A DNA stretch of 32,797 nucleotides, from positions 1 to 32,797 of the forward strand of contig NW_014578095.1 of assembly GCF_000485595.1 (NCBI RefSeq), read 5' to 3'. This document shows, one piece after another, positions 8,380-16,452 of the stretch (its first letter is position 1; each line of letters opens with the position of its first letter). The stretch is from Priapulus caudatus (taxonomy: Eukaryota; Priapulida; Priapulimorpha; Priapulimorphida; Priapulidae). The notes beneath the pieces were generated by a model, which had not been told where the DNA came from, ran no database searches, and worked only from the letters and a program-made list of their open reading frames with translations. A program made the position numbers and the translations under genes.

Positions 8380-9191
8380 AGGATTTGAAACAAATTCTTA
8401 CAATTTATAGCCTGGCAAAACAGTATATATGCGTATTCCAGCCACATCAGTGGCCAGTTTATCAGAAGAATACCTGGCTACAGTACACGTCAGTTGAGCG
8501 CTGTCGCTCTGCGGCAATTGTTTGTGATGGTTATTATTGATATTGACCTAAGCCTATGCTGCTGTTTATCAACAATTGCCATTTTGATGACCAGTGACAT
8601 AATTCTATGATGTATGTTTTTGTTGCATTTTGTTTTGTTACATTTTGCAGTCAGCCCATCGGGAGATATGCCGATTTTTGGAAGGACCAGAGGACAGACA
8701 AAACATCTGAAGGATTTCTTGCAGCAGTGATGATTGTGGGATCTCTGTCCTTATTAATGTCAATAAGGACAAACTTTAAATTGCAAGAATTTTTAAGGAA
8801 GAGCTAAAATTGTCATTTTATATCTCTGTAAAAAGGCCACTTTGTATTAGCATAAAATTAGCTTTGTACAAATTATCTTGAACTGATCTAAAAGGTGGAC
8901 TAAGTCGTTTTAGGGTTGAGTAGCATGCCACCAATCAAAACTTGTTGCCCTCCTTCTTACCGTGGAGGATTAACTTAAGAAGAGAAATGTGGTGCAAACC
9001 TTTTCGTACAGCAGCTCTATGAATAGTAATTGTGGTATTATGTATTTGGAAATTTGCTTGACTGCATGTTCTATACATGATAGTTAAATCATCATATATC
9101 TATTTAGGTGTCCATTTATGATGTTATCTATAAGCACGGCACAAGTGCAGTTGCTAGTAACTTTGAATATGATTACCTTGTTATTCGGTAT
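8380..9191. other. Unassigned AT-rich interval
   Basis: No convincing gene or repeat was found. A 66-codon frame at 8607-8804 is flanked by an acceptor-like TTTTGCAG (about 8650) and could be a stray exon, but I do not recognise it. Confidence 0.4.
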
Positions 9192-9405
9192 CTAACATAT
9201 ATTCAATACTGTATTCCATGTGACATTGTATGTTAGTATTTTGCATCTACTAGTATGATCATCTATTACGTACTTGTTTAATTATTTTCTATCATGGTGG
9301 CAAGCTCAATGAAAGTTGATAACCTAAATGTACTTCGATACCATACCATAGGTCTTTAAAAGAATATTTGCATAGCTAAGTAAAACGACTGCATTTATTA
9401 TATAG
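9192..9405 (+). repeat. Repeat family R1, occupied copy, left part
   Basis: Matches 15488-15702 almost base for base, with short indels and a few substitutions. The match stops at the TATAG just before an insertion. It resumes at 10838-10887 and 10991-11070, so the copy is split by two later insertions. Confidence 0.88.
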
Positions 9406-9670
9406 ACTAGCTGAAACCCGCGCTACGCGCGGGCTTAGTGACTGTGATGCATGTGTTACCAGTACAGTAGTGTTATGTGTAAGGTGTGATATGGAGAGTT
9501 TAGTTGTTGCACATGTTTGTTTGTTTTTTATGGTTGAGATGTCAATACAAATACATGTACAATCATGCTTACACGTAACACATTAACCATTTGTTTGGCA
9601 GCACCACAGTGAAATACAGAACACACGCACGCACGCACGCACACACAAATGTTTTGATTTGTATGCTATG

Positions 9671-10125
9671 ACAGGCCCGTAGCCAGCTTTGTTTGGGGGG
9701 GCGTTCGTTTTCAATGTTGGCAATTTGCTCGCAGGGGCGTGTACAGGATTTGTACCAGGGGGTCTAACCGTAACCGAAGTTGGCGCAACGCGAAGGGGGG
9801 GGGGGTTGAAATATTTAAAATTACACCGCGCCCTCCGATGCGTTTTCTGGCGCGAGCAAGGTGGGGTCCGGACTCCTGGTACCCCCCTGTCAGAGCCCCT
9901 GCTCGGGTGCGCGAAGCGACCAGGCGAGGAGCCAAGCAACGCCGAGCGGGGGAGGGTGCGGGAGGGGTGTTCACTGTTTCACGCTCCCGGCACGATGGAA
10001 TTTTGCATTATTAAACTAAAATAGAAGCGCCTGAGGTGAAATTCTTGCCAAATTAAACAAAATTTTTTTTTGCTTGGGCCAGGGGGGTTCGTTTCGAACC
10101 CCCGAACCCCCCTGCTACGGGCCTG
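9671..10125. mobile_element. MITE-like element with CAGGCCCGTAGC inverted ends
   Basis: CAGGCCCGTAGC at 9672-9683 is inverted perfectly at 10114-10125 (GCTACGGGCCTG). Each end is followed inward by G/C-rich runs and GTTCG words. CTATG flanks both sides (9666-9670 and 10126-10130), consistent with a 5-bp target duplication. No ORF of note. Similar G-run-rich ends are common in marine invertebrate repeats, from memory. Confidence 0.75.
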
Positions 10126-10224
10126 CTATGTAGGAACTACTGGTTGATGATACGGACTGGAAAGTTAGAATATAGATAGATCTGAATGGGCTGGTAGGTC
10201 GGGCGACTGATTAACCACTTGGCT

Positions 10225-10258
10225 GCGTAGCACGTAATACTAATATTACGTGCTTCGC
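10225..10258. repeat. Hairpin with AGCACGTAATA arms
   Basis: Arms of 15 bases with one mismatch and a 4-base loop (CTAA). It lies inside the larger insertion and contains TACGTG/CACGTA words. Confidence 0.6.
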
Positions 10259-10837
10259 ATTTTCCCTGTGTGCGGACGTGACCAGGTAAGATTGCGTGGT
10301 TGTGATCGCATTATCTACGCATGTTTGCACTCTGTGGCGGACGACGTATATTACGTGCTTGTGATCGGACCGCTTGCACGATCGGTGGTGTACGACACCC
10401 GTACAGCATTGCAGACTTCCAAAAAAAAATCTGCTCTGATGAAATTCAACTTGTACATCTCATATGGGAAACTATGGCGAAATAGCTACTGAATTTACTT
10501 CATTTTACTGGTTATTTCTACTTACATTATGGGGCTTTACACAAATCTTCAGACACACCAAATCGACACAGAAGTTAGAACACAGATAGACAGAACAACA
10601 CGAAATCGAAACTGTTGACAACAGAACGTAAACAAAACAGCGGCCCTATCTGAGGCAAATCTTTACCTTTTAGTTTTTTTAAATCTTTTTAAGACCGAAC
10701 AAAACGGTTTTTCACCGAGTATAGTTTAGAACCGTCCCGTGTACTCATCGATCTTCTGTGAATTTGGCGCTATTGGATCAAACTGACGGAGCCTTTCATT
10801 AATATACAACATACAACATTCGCCCAAATTATGTAAG

Positions 10838-11073
10838 ATATATATATATATATGTACTAATACCTTGCATGTTATTATTTATGTCCAAAACTGGACCGGA
10901 GCCAGATTCCTGGAGTGGGTTTCACTGATGTGGAATTAAACCCTTGAGTCCAGTATAGAATAAAGAAACCGAAAACAACAACAACAAACATCAATGTGCT
11001 AGTGCTACTTCTGAAACATATAATGTACTTATCATATAACCGTTATAAGTAGCAGTTAATATTTGAATTTAAA
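10838..11073 (+). repeat. Repeat family R1, occupied copy, right part, ending at a gap
   Basis: Matches 15704-15832. It begins with a (TA)n run and holds a 103-bp insertion (10888-10990). It ends at ATTTGAATTTAAA, where the assembly gap begins. Confidence 0.85.
10888..10990 (+). mobile_element. 103-bp insertion with (AAC)n tail, SINE-like
   Basis: The counterpart at 15751/15752 lacks this segment, so the edges are exact to one ambiguous A. It starts AAACTGGACCGGAGCC and ends GAATAAAGAAACCG followed by a short AAC repeat. A 3' simple-repeat tail is typical of retroposed SINE or LINE ends. No coding. Confidence 0.7.
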
Positions 11074-11098
11074 NNNNNNNNNNNNNNNNNNNNNNNNN
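11074..11098. other. Assembly gap (25 N)
   Basis: Twenty-five N, probably a fixed-size placeholder. The unrelated character of the sequence to its right raises the question whether the two sides really adjoin. Confidence 0.95.
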
Positions 11099-12700
11099 TA
11101 AGCATACAAGACTACAGATTGCAGAGTCGAACCCACAGCCTTAGTGAGTACTGGTTCTCTAGTATTGTATGAGAGTCTTCGTATACGTTTGCATATGTGT
11201 TTTAAACTTATTGAACGATAGCATTTTGTGTGTAAACCCCTTTGAGATATGGTATTGTGAGTGTAACAAACTCTTAATTATGATTAACGTAACACATTGG
11301 TTACGTATAGTCAATGTAAGTCAACGTTACGTAAAGCGAACGTGTACCGTGACATTAGCGCGTAGAGGCTTTATAGGCGATGGCTCTGTACTACTCAGTA
11401 GAGAACCTAATAGAACGACTTTGTTTGTTGTACGTTACACTCTGTGTTTGATCATACGTTCCTTCTACCCTCTGTCTATAAATCTTGGCACCCTAAGAGC
11501 GGTCTACAAGCTTGTGGACTCCACGCCGTAAACACCGTACCAGTAAAATCCAACAACTACGTTACCTATGTCCACTTGGTGTGAGTGACATACGAATTTG
11601 CAGTAACCTGTTGCTCAATTCTAGCTATACTATCTGCTGAAGCTAAGAGCACGAGATTGTATGACCACTATGCATGGCTACAATGATATACATGCTTTAC
11701 TGATCAGAAGCGCAAGACCGTTATCACATATAGGGCCTCAGATGCATCTGACCTGCTTATTACTAGTCAGAGGACATCATTCTGGGCGTTCACTTGACAG
11801 AAGTGGCACAACTGCGGTGATGCCAGTAATACTGGTAAACTATGAGTAGATGATGAATAGTTGTCAGCTGCATAGGTCCCAAAGTGATATAAAAGTCTCA
11901 GCACCACGTTTTAGACTTGCGAGAGTAGCCATAAGCAGCCCTTCATTTGGTCAAGCCAGTTTGAAGCAGGTCTACATCCGACCTATCCCAAGTCTACGTA
12001 ATATATGTCCTTGTATGCTCGAAACCGCATATTGCTCCTGAGAGTCTGTTGACTACTCACTCTGAACCTGTCGGAGTTCGAATAGCTGGCTGAGCCGAGA
12101 CTCAGTATTCCCTTGACCCACTATCTGAGGAAGAGAGCCTTAGTCTGACGTCATAACGTGAGTTGAGCATCTTACTCGACATCCAATTATCTAATCTGCA
12201 CACAACCTTTGTGAGTTAACTGTCACTTGAATCACTCAATTCAACCGCCTCGCGTCCGGCTATGACCCTATTGGCCATCAATGCTATTGTCCGTTCGTCT
12301 GACATTATACAGCAATTTTGCCAACTGTCAGGACTAATGAACTATCACGCGAGATTAGGCATCGTCCAACGCCGCGCTATAGCAGTCCGAATGCTCCGAA
12401 GAACGCGTAGGTCTTCACATCCTAATGCTTTCTGGACATGGCCTGTCATTGGAGAGACTTCTTACGCCATTTATCTGGGCAGATCATCGTGACTCTATTG
12501 AACGACAATATGAGCTGGTTGACACCAGAGAGATCGGTACGGGATAGCAGAACGCATATACTCACTGCGTCTGATGCCCTAAACCGGATCTTCCGGACAT
12601 TATAGTGTTCTCGATTAGAGAAACTCTGTCAAGAGTTTATTGCACCACGCAACACGCAAGTGACATTAGAATTTATAAGTGTCCACGGTCTCATATCTAC
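11099..12700. other. Unassigned 1.6-kb stretch of distinct texture
   Basis: Balanced base composition, few homopolymers, no microsatellite, no hairpin and no recognisable protein in any frame. Short frames at 11169, 11661, 11850 and 12262 have no motif I can name. It lacks the AT-rich runs and decayed repeats seen elsewhere. I see nothing I can assign. Confidence 0.5.
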
Positions 12701-12763
12701 CAGCTGCAGTAAACCATAATAAAAACATCCCGAAGAAAACAGCAAATAAACCAGGGAAATTTC
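12701..12763 (-). repeat. Inverted copy of the piggyBac 5' untranslated segment
   Basis: The reverse complement of 12701-12763 matches 13009-13066, sharing AAATTTCCCTGGTTTATTTG, CTGTTTTCTTCGG and TTTAC...TGCAG. It lies just outside the left terminus of the piggyBac element, in opposite orientation. Confidence 0.75.
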
Positions 12764-12878
12764 TGCTTGAAACTGTCTGCACGTTGGTTTGTACAGAGAT
12801 TATATAGTGTAGTTGAGACGAAACTGCCAAGAGCTTGGCCAGCGAGAATATGCCGGATCCCAAAAACTCACAATATAA

Positions 12879-14135
12879 CCCTTTACTGCCAACCGCGGGA
12901 TATTCCCGCGGTTTTTACTTCCGGTATTTTCTCTTGAATAAAACGCTCAATTCAGTGCAGTTTTGACGTCATATCCTGCAGCTTTGTTCTCTCAACAGTT
13001 TTCGCGAAATTTCCCTGGTTTATTTGCTGTTTTCTTCGGATTTTTTTTGTTTACCTGCAGTTATGAATGTTGGTAAGTTTTATGGAACTAGGCCACAGAG
13101 ATATTTTCGACATTTGAGGCATATTGTCTCAAATAATGTTCCAGATAATGGAAATCAAAGTGACACGGTTGAATCCGACTGTGGTGAGGATAGTAGGACA
13201 GTGGCAAATGCTAGTAACGACGACAGCCAAATTGATGAGGGTGAATTGAGTGATTCAAGTGACAGTAACTCACAATGTAGTGATAATGATAGTAGTGATG
13301 ATATAACGAATGTCAAACGGAGGACCCATGATGGTAGCCGTATTCAAGTGAGTAGTCCACAGATGGTATCTGAGTACAACAATTACATGGGTGGTGTAGA
13401 CCTGCTTGACCAGATGAAAGGCTGCTATGGCTACTCTCGCAAGTCTAAACGCTGGTGGCTGAGACTTTTATATCACTTTGTGGACCTTGCAGTGACAAAC
13501 TCATTCATCATCTACCTCCATAGTTACCAGTATTACTGGCATCCACCGATGTTGTATCGTCCCAAAAAACAGCTGATCTATCGCTGTGAACTGATTGACC
13601 AGCTAGTAAATCATTTTACTAGCAGAAAGCAAATTGGCAAAACAGTTACTCCAATTGTGTCACTCACACCAAGTGGACATAACGTGTGTGATTTACGTAC
13701 GTTTGGGATCAAAGCTGGGCGGTGTGAGCAGTGCAGCAAAGGGAAGAACAAAAGTAGAAAACGCAAAGAAACACAGTTTGGGTGCCCAAAATGTCAAAAA
13801 AGGCTGTGTCCAACTGAGTGCTGGGCATCGTTTCACAGACAGCTGCTGCCAGATTAGTGAAACAACCCAGTGTTAGTATTGTGACAGATTTTATGTAGTC
13901 ATTCATGAATATTCGCCTGTATAAAACATGTTTGTTATTTTATTATTGTTTTTGTTATGACACTTATCTGACAACAACTGGTTCACTTGCAACCTATCAG
14001 TATTGTGGAATCACTTTCAAACTAACTTTGTCCTAACTTTTGTAACTATAGCAAAAATACCATAATCTATAGTGCAAGAGACAGAAAACGCTTCATTTCC
14101 ATTGTTTTTCAAAAACAATGCTGGCAGTCAAAGGG
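12879..14135 (+). mobile_element. piggyBac-family element with both termini
   Basis: The left end is CCCTTTACTGCCA (12879) and the right end is TGGCAGTCAAAGGG (to 14135), inverted repeats differing by one base of length. TTAA follows at 14136-14139 and ATAA precedes at 12875-12878, so the TTAA target duplication is retained on the right and mutated on the left. Each end has a hairpin about 14-15 nt inward: AACCGCGGG/CCCGCGGTT at 12891-12913 and CATTGTTTTT/AAAAACAATG at 14100-14120. The element holds one ORF. At about 1.26 kb it is roughly half the usual size of an autonomous piggyBac. Confidence 0.88.
13063..13857 (+). CDS. Internally deleted piggyBac transposase (264 codons, open)
   Basis: The ATG at 13063 follows a TGCAGTT context and the frame is open to the stop at 13857. 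Residues 1-20 read MNVGKFYGTRPQRYF. A Ser/Asp-rich stretch follows (about 35-90: DSSDSNSQCSDNDSSDD). The C-terminal part of the DDE domain starts at about 105 (MVSEYNNYMGGVDLLDQM, carrying the conserved late Asp), with YSRKSKRWWLRLLYHFVDLA next. The protein ends in a cysteine-rich zinc-finger-like domain (CEQCSKGK...FGCPKCQKRLCPTEC). The central catalytic region with the main Asp residues is missing, yet no stop or frameshift occurs. It may still bind ends or chromatin but should not cut DNA. Full-length relatives are about 550-650 residues. Confidence 0.8.
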   Translation: MNVGKFYGTRPQRYFRHLRHIVSNNVPDNGNQSDTVESDCGEDSRTVANASNDDSQIDEGELSDSSDSNSQCSDNDSSDDITNVKRRTHDGSRIQVSSPQMVSEYNNYMGGVDLLDQMKGCYGYSRKSKRWWLRLLYHFVDLAVTNSFIIYLHSYQYYWHPPMLYRPKKQLIYRCELIDQLVNHFTSRKQIGKTVTPIVSLTPSGHNVCDLRTFGIKAGRCEQCSKGKNKSRKRKETQFGCPKCQKRLCPTECWASFHRQLLPD

Positions 14136-14170
14136 TTAAAGAGGATGATTCTGATTTGTTACATAGAGGG

Positions 14171-14188
14171 TTAGGGTTAGGGTTAGGG
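14171..14188 (+). repeat. Interstitial telomere-type repeat (TTAGGG)3
   Basis: Three perfect TTAGGG units preceded by GAGGG, 30 bp outside the right end of the piggyBac element. Too short to be a telomere. It could be a repair scar or part of the TTTACGT-rich repeat that starts next to it. Confidence 0.8.
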
Positions 14189-14190
14189 GG

Positions 14191-14450
14191 AGAATTTACG
14201 TAACATTCAGGACATTCTAGTGTCTGTCCTTTTACGTGAATATTTGGTGTAGGCTGTCCAGTTTACGTGATTATATGACTATGTTTTATTGATTTAAGTG
14301 AAAAGTTTCTAATTTAAGATCAAATTTATTTGACACAAAGGGAAGGCTACGTAAAGTGTGCCCTCCTTTCAAACAGTAATATATTTTATGAAGTTTACAT
14401 TCTGGATATTCTCAAATCTGCCCCATTTACGTGAATTACTTACTCAGCCT
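14191..14450 (+). repeat. TTTACGT-rich dispersed repeat, copy 1
   Basis: 14191-14265 matches 31853-31925, sharing TTTACGTAACATTC, GGACATTCTAGTGTCTGTCC and ATTTGGTGTAGGCTGTCCAG. The words TTTACGTGA and TTTACGTAA recur every few dozen bases. No coding. Confidence 0.7.
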
Positions 14451-14632
14451 CTCCTTCACTTTTCTCGTATTTTTATGCCCTCGCTCGACAATTTGTTGTG
14501 GGTATATATACTGTTTTACTCAGTGTCCGTCTGTTGATCAGACGTTAAACACCAATTAACTCCATCCATCTATTAACTTTCTCGTTTCCATGCGATAACT
14601 TCATTATATATCATCAGATTCCAATGACAGCT

Positions 14633-14752
14633 GAGTGAGTGAGTGAAGTGGTGTTTACTGTCCGATTAACACATTATTTGGTGGAGGAAACCGGCAAGTA
14701 ACTGGCAACTTTGTAGTCTGCGACCTTAACCACTGAGCCACTGCAGCCCCCT
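14633..14752 (-). mobile_element. tRNA-derived SINE-like fragment
   Basis: On the minus strand 14740-14730 reads TGGCTCAGTGG, a good RNA polymerase III A-box of a tRNA-derived SINE head, followed by TTAAGGTCGCAGAC. A B-box is only weakly suggested (GGTTTCC). The other end carries GTGAGTGAGTGA and GTGGTGTTTACTGTCCGATT, a style I associate with mollusc SINEs. It is not a functional tRNA: no cloverleaf can be drawn. Confidence 0.5.
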
Positions 14753-15073
14753 CAATGACAGCTGATGATTTGCATGTACAACTATGCAATCTGATTGGTT
14801 GATATGATTTTTCAGGCATGCATGTCACATCATGAAGACTTTTAAAGTTGTCCTGCAAAATATATCTTCTGAAAGGGAAAACCATGCCACATATATGAGG
14901 GATTGGCGATCCAAAATGAGTACAGAACAAAAAAGACAAATTCTAACCAGTCAAAATTGAGAATGAAAAAATACAGAGAGAAAGAAATTGGAAAAAACTA
15001 ATATTACACTGACTCCAAGAACCAGACAAGAAGACAAAAAAGAAGAAGAATTTTTGCATTAAGCGGGGGACAC

Positions 15074-15151
15074 ACCATGCGAAATTCGCATGGTATAAGC
15101 ATAGATATATACAACACATATATATGTGTTGTATATATCTATGGTATAAGC
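15074..15151. repeat. 42-bp perfect palindrome flanked by 9-bp direct repeats
   Basis: 15101-15142 is an exact palindrome (ATAGATATATACAACACATA and its complement). GGTATAAGC flanks it at 15092-15100 and 15143-15151. A second short palindrome (ACCATGCGAA.TTCGCATGGT, 15074-15094) abuts on the left. The 9-bp duplication suggests an insertion event. Confidence 0.85.
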
Positions 15152-15301
15152 GTATAAGAAAGCGTGGCCGATGATAATCAGGGTGGGCTCAGGTCAGTGA
15201 TACATGTACATAAACGTGATGTTATACATTGTATCACGCAAGCCAAGCAAGCAATTTTATTCTCTCATGACTTTAAATAGTACCCCCTTTTAATAAGGAG
15301 G

Positions 15302-15365
15302 AACATAGGTACCGGGAAACATAGGTACCGGGAAACATAGGTACCGGGAAACATAGGTACCGGGA
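15302..15365. repeat. 17-bp minisatellite with KpnI-like GGTACC core
   Basis: Four near-identical units of GGTACCGGGAAACATAG. The same unit recurs at 25113-25256, about 10 kb away. Confidence 0.9.
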
Positions 15366-15487
15366 ATTATCTATCGTGACTCTATATCGACGCAACCTGT
15401 TACTACCCCTATAACAAACGGGTGCCACTAGCGCACTCACTAAACCGAGAGCCTGCGGTAGCGGGAGCTAAAGCACTCACTTAGAAC

Positions 15488-15835
15488 ATGATATTCAATA
15501 ATGTATTCCATGTGACATTGTATGTTAGTATTTTGCATCTACTATTAGTATTATGATCATCTATTACGTACTTGTTTAATTATTTTCTATCATGGTGGCT
15601 AGCTCAATGAAAGTTGATAACCTAAATGTACTTCAATACCATACCATAGGTCTTTAAAAGAATATTTGCATAGCTAAGTAAAACGACTGCATTTATTATA
15701 TAGATATATATAATATGTACTAATACCTTGCATGTTATTATTTTATGTCCATCAATGGTGCTAGTGCTACTTCTGAAACATATAATGTACTTATCATATA
15801 ACCGTTATAATGAACAGTTAATATTTGAATTTCAT
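15488..15835 (+). repeat. Repeat family R1, uninterrupted copy
   Basis: Matches the split copy at 9192-9405, 10838-10887 and 10991-11073. It lacks both the 1.43-kb and the 103-bp insertions, so it shows the empty sites. It ends beside a (TG)n tract. No coding. Confidence 0.88.
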
Positions 15836-15845
15836 AAGTGGCCAT

Positions 15846-15902
15846 GTGTGTGTGTGTGTGTGTGCGTGCGTGTGTGCGTGTGTGTGTTTGTGTGCGTGCG
15901 TC
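15846..15902. repeat. (TG)n microsatellite
   Basis: Interrupted TG/CG dinucleotide run. Reading frames through it are artefacts of low complexity. Confidence 0.9.
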
Positions 15903-16452
15903 AGCGAAAAAAATACACGGGAGCAGCGAGCAATTTCGCTCCCGTCAGCTTCCAAAGCGCTCTGGTAACAACAATTACGAGAGCAAAAATTTTGGAAGAT
16001 ACGAGAAAAAATTGCTCCCGTGCCGCTGGCAGCGTTCAAAATTAGTTCCGCCCCGGAGGCCCGAGCCCACCAAGTTTTTGCTCGGGCCACCATCTCTACG
16101 AAACTCCCGGTCCTCCTGACAGGCACTTTTTCCCCTCATATTACGCTGAAAGACTACGGTTAGGGCAACGGCAGTAAACAGACTTGTAAATGGGAGCGCA
16201 TAATACAACCCGTTCCTCCACGTAGACTGTGTATCCAAAACATCTAGAGCTGCATGAACTCCCTCAACGCATGATTCGCCACACGAACAAAAACTCGCGA
16301 CAGTCTAAAAAATCGATTGTGGCATCGCCGGCATGTAGTGCAGCCCAGTGTTTTTATGACCGCATAACAATAAGATTTTATATCGCAGGGGTTATCGTGG
16401 GGAGTGAAGGCACGCCAGTGACACCTGACACGCACGTAATCAAAGCTGTTGA
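15903..16452. other. Unassigned interval before the second piggyBac
   Basis: Contains a loose inverted pair GGGAGC..GCTCCC and short frames on both strands with no recognisable domain. Nothing else was supported. Confidence 0.4.

Larger units (their letters stand above)
9406..10837. mobile_element. About 1.43-kb insertion inside repeat R1
   Basis: Its boundaries come from comparison with the uninterrupted copy at 15488-15835. It opens with CTAGCTGAAACCCGCG followed by a GC hairpin (CCCGCG/CGCGGG) and ends near GTAAG. It contains a (CGCA)n tract near 9625, a nested CAGGCCCGTAGC element (9671-10125), a 34-bp hairpin at 10225-10258 and AT-rich sequence. No transposase or reverse transcriptase frame was recognised. 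It may be several nested insertions rather than one. Confidence 0.7.

Noticed and set aside
9583-10014. Overlapping ORFs of 87-118 codons on both strands
   Set aside because: They run through the G/C-rich ends of the CAGGCCCGTAGC repeat and read low-complexity Gly/Arg/Pro sequence.
14171-14188. Chromosome end
   Set aside because: Three TTAGGG units with ordinary sequence on both sides do not make a telomere.
14720-14752. A tRNA gene on the minus strand
   Set aside because: Only an A-box-like segment is present. No acceptor stem, anticodon loop or B-box can be placed, so a SINE remnant fits better.
15728-16126. ORFs rich in Val/Cys or His/Thr near the TG repeat
   Set aside because: Translation of a (TG)n microsatellite. 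No domain outside it.
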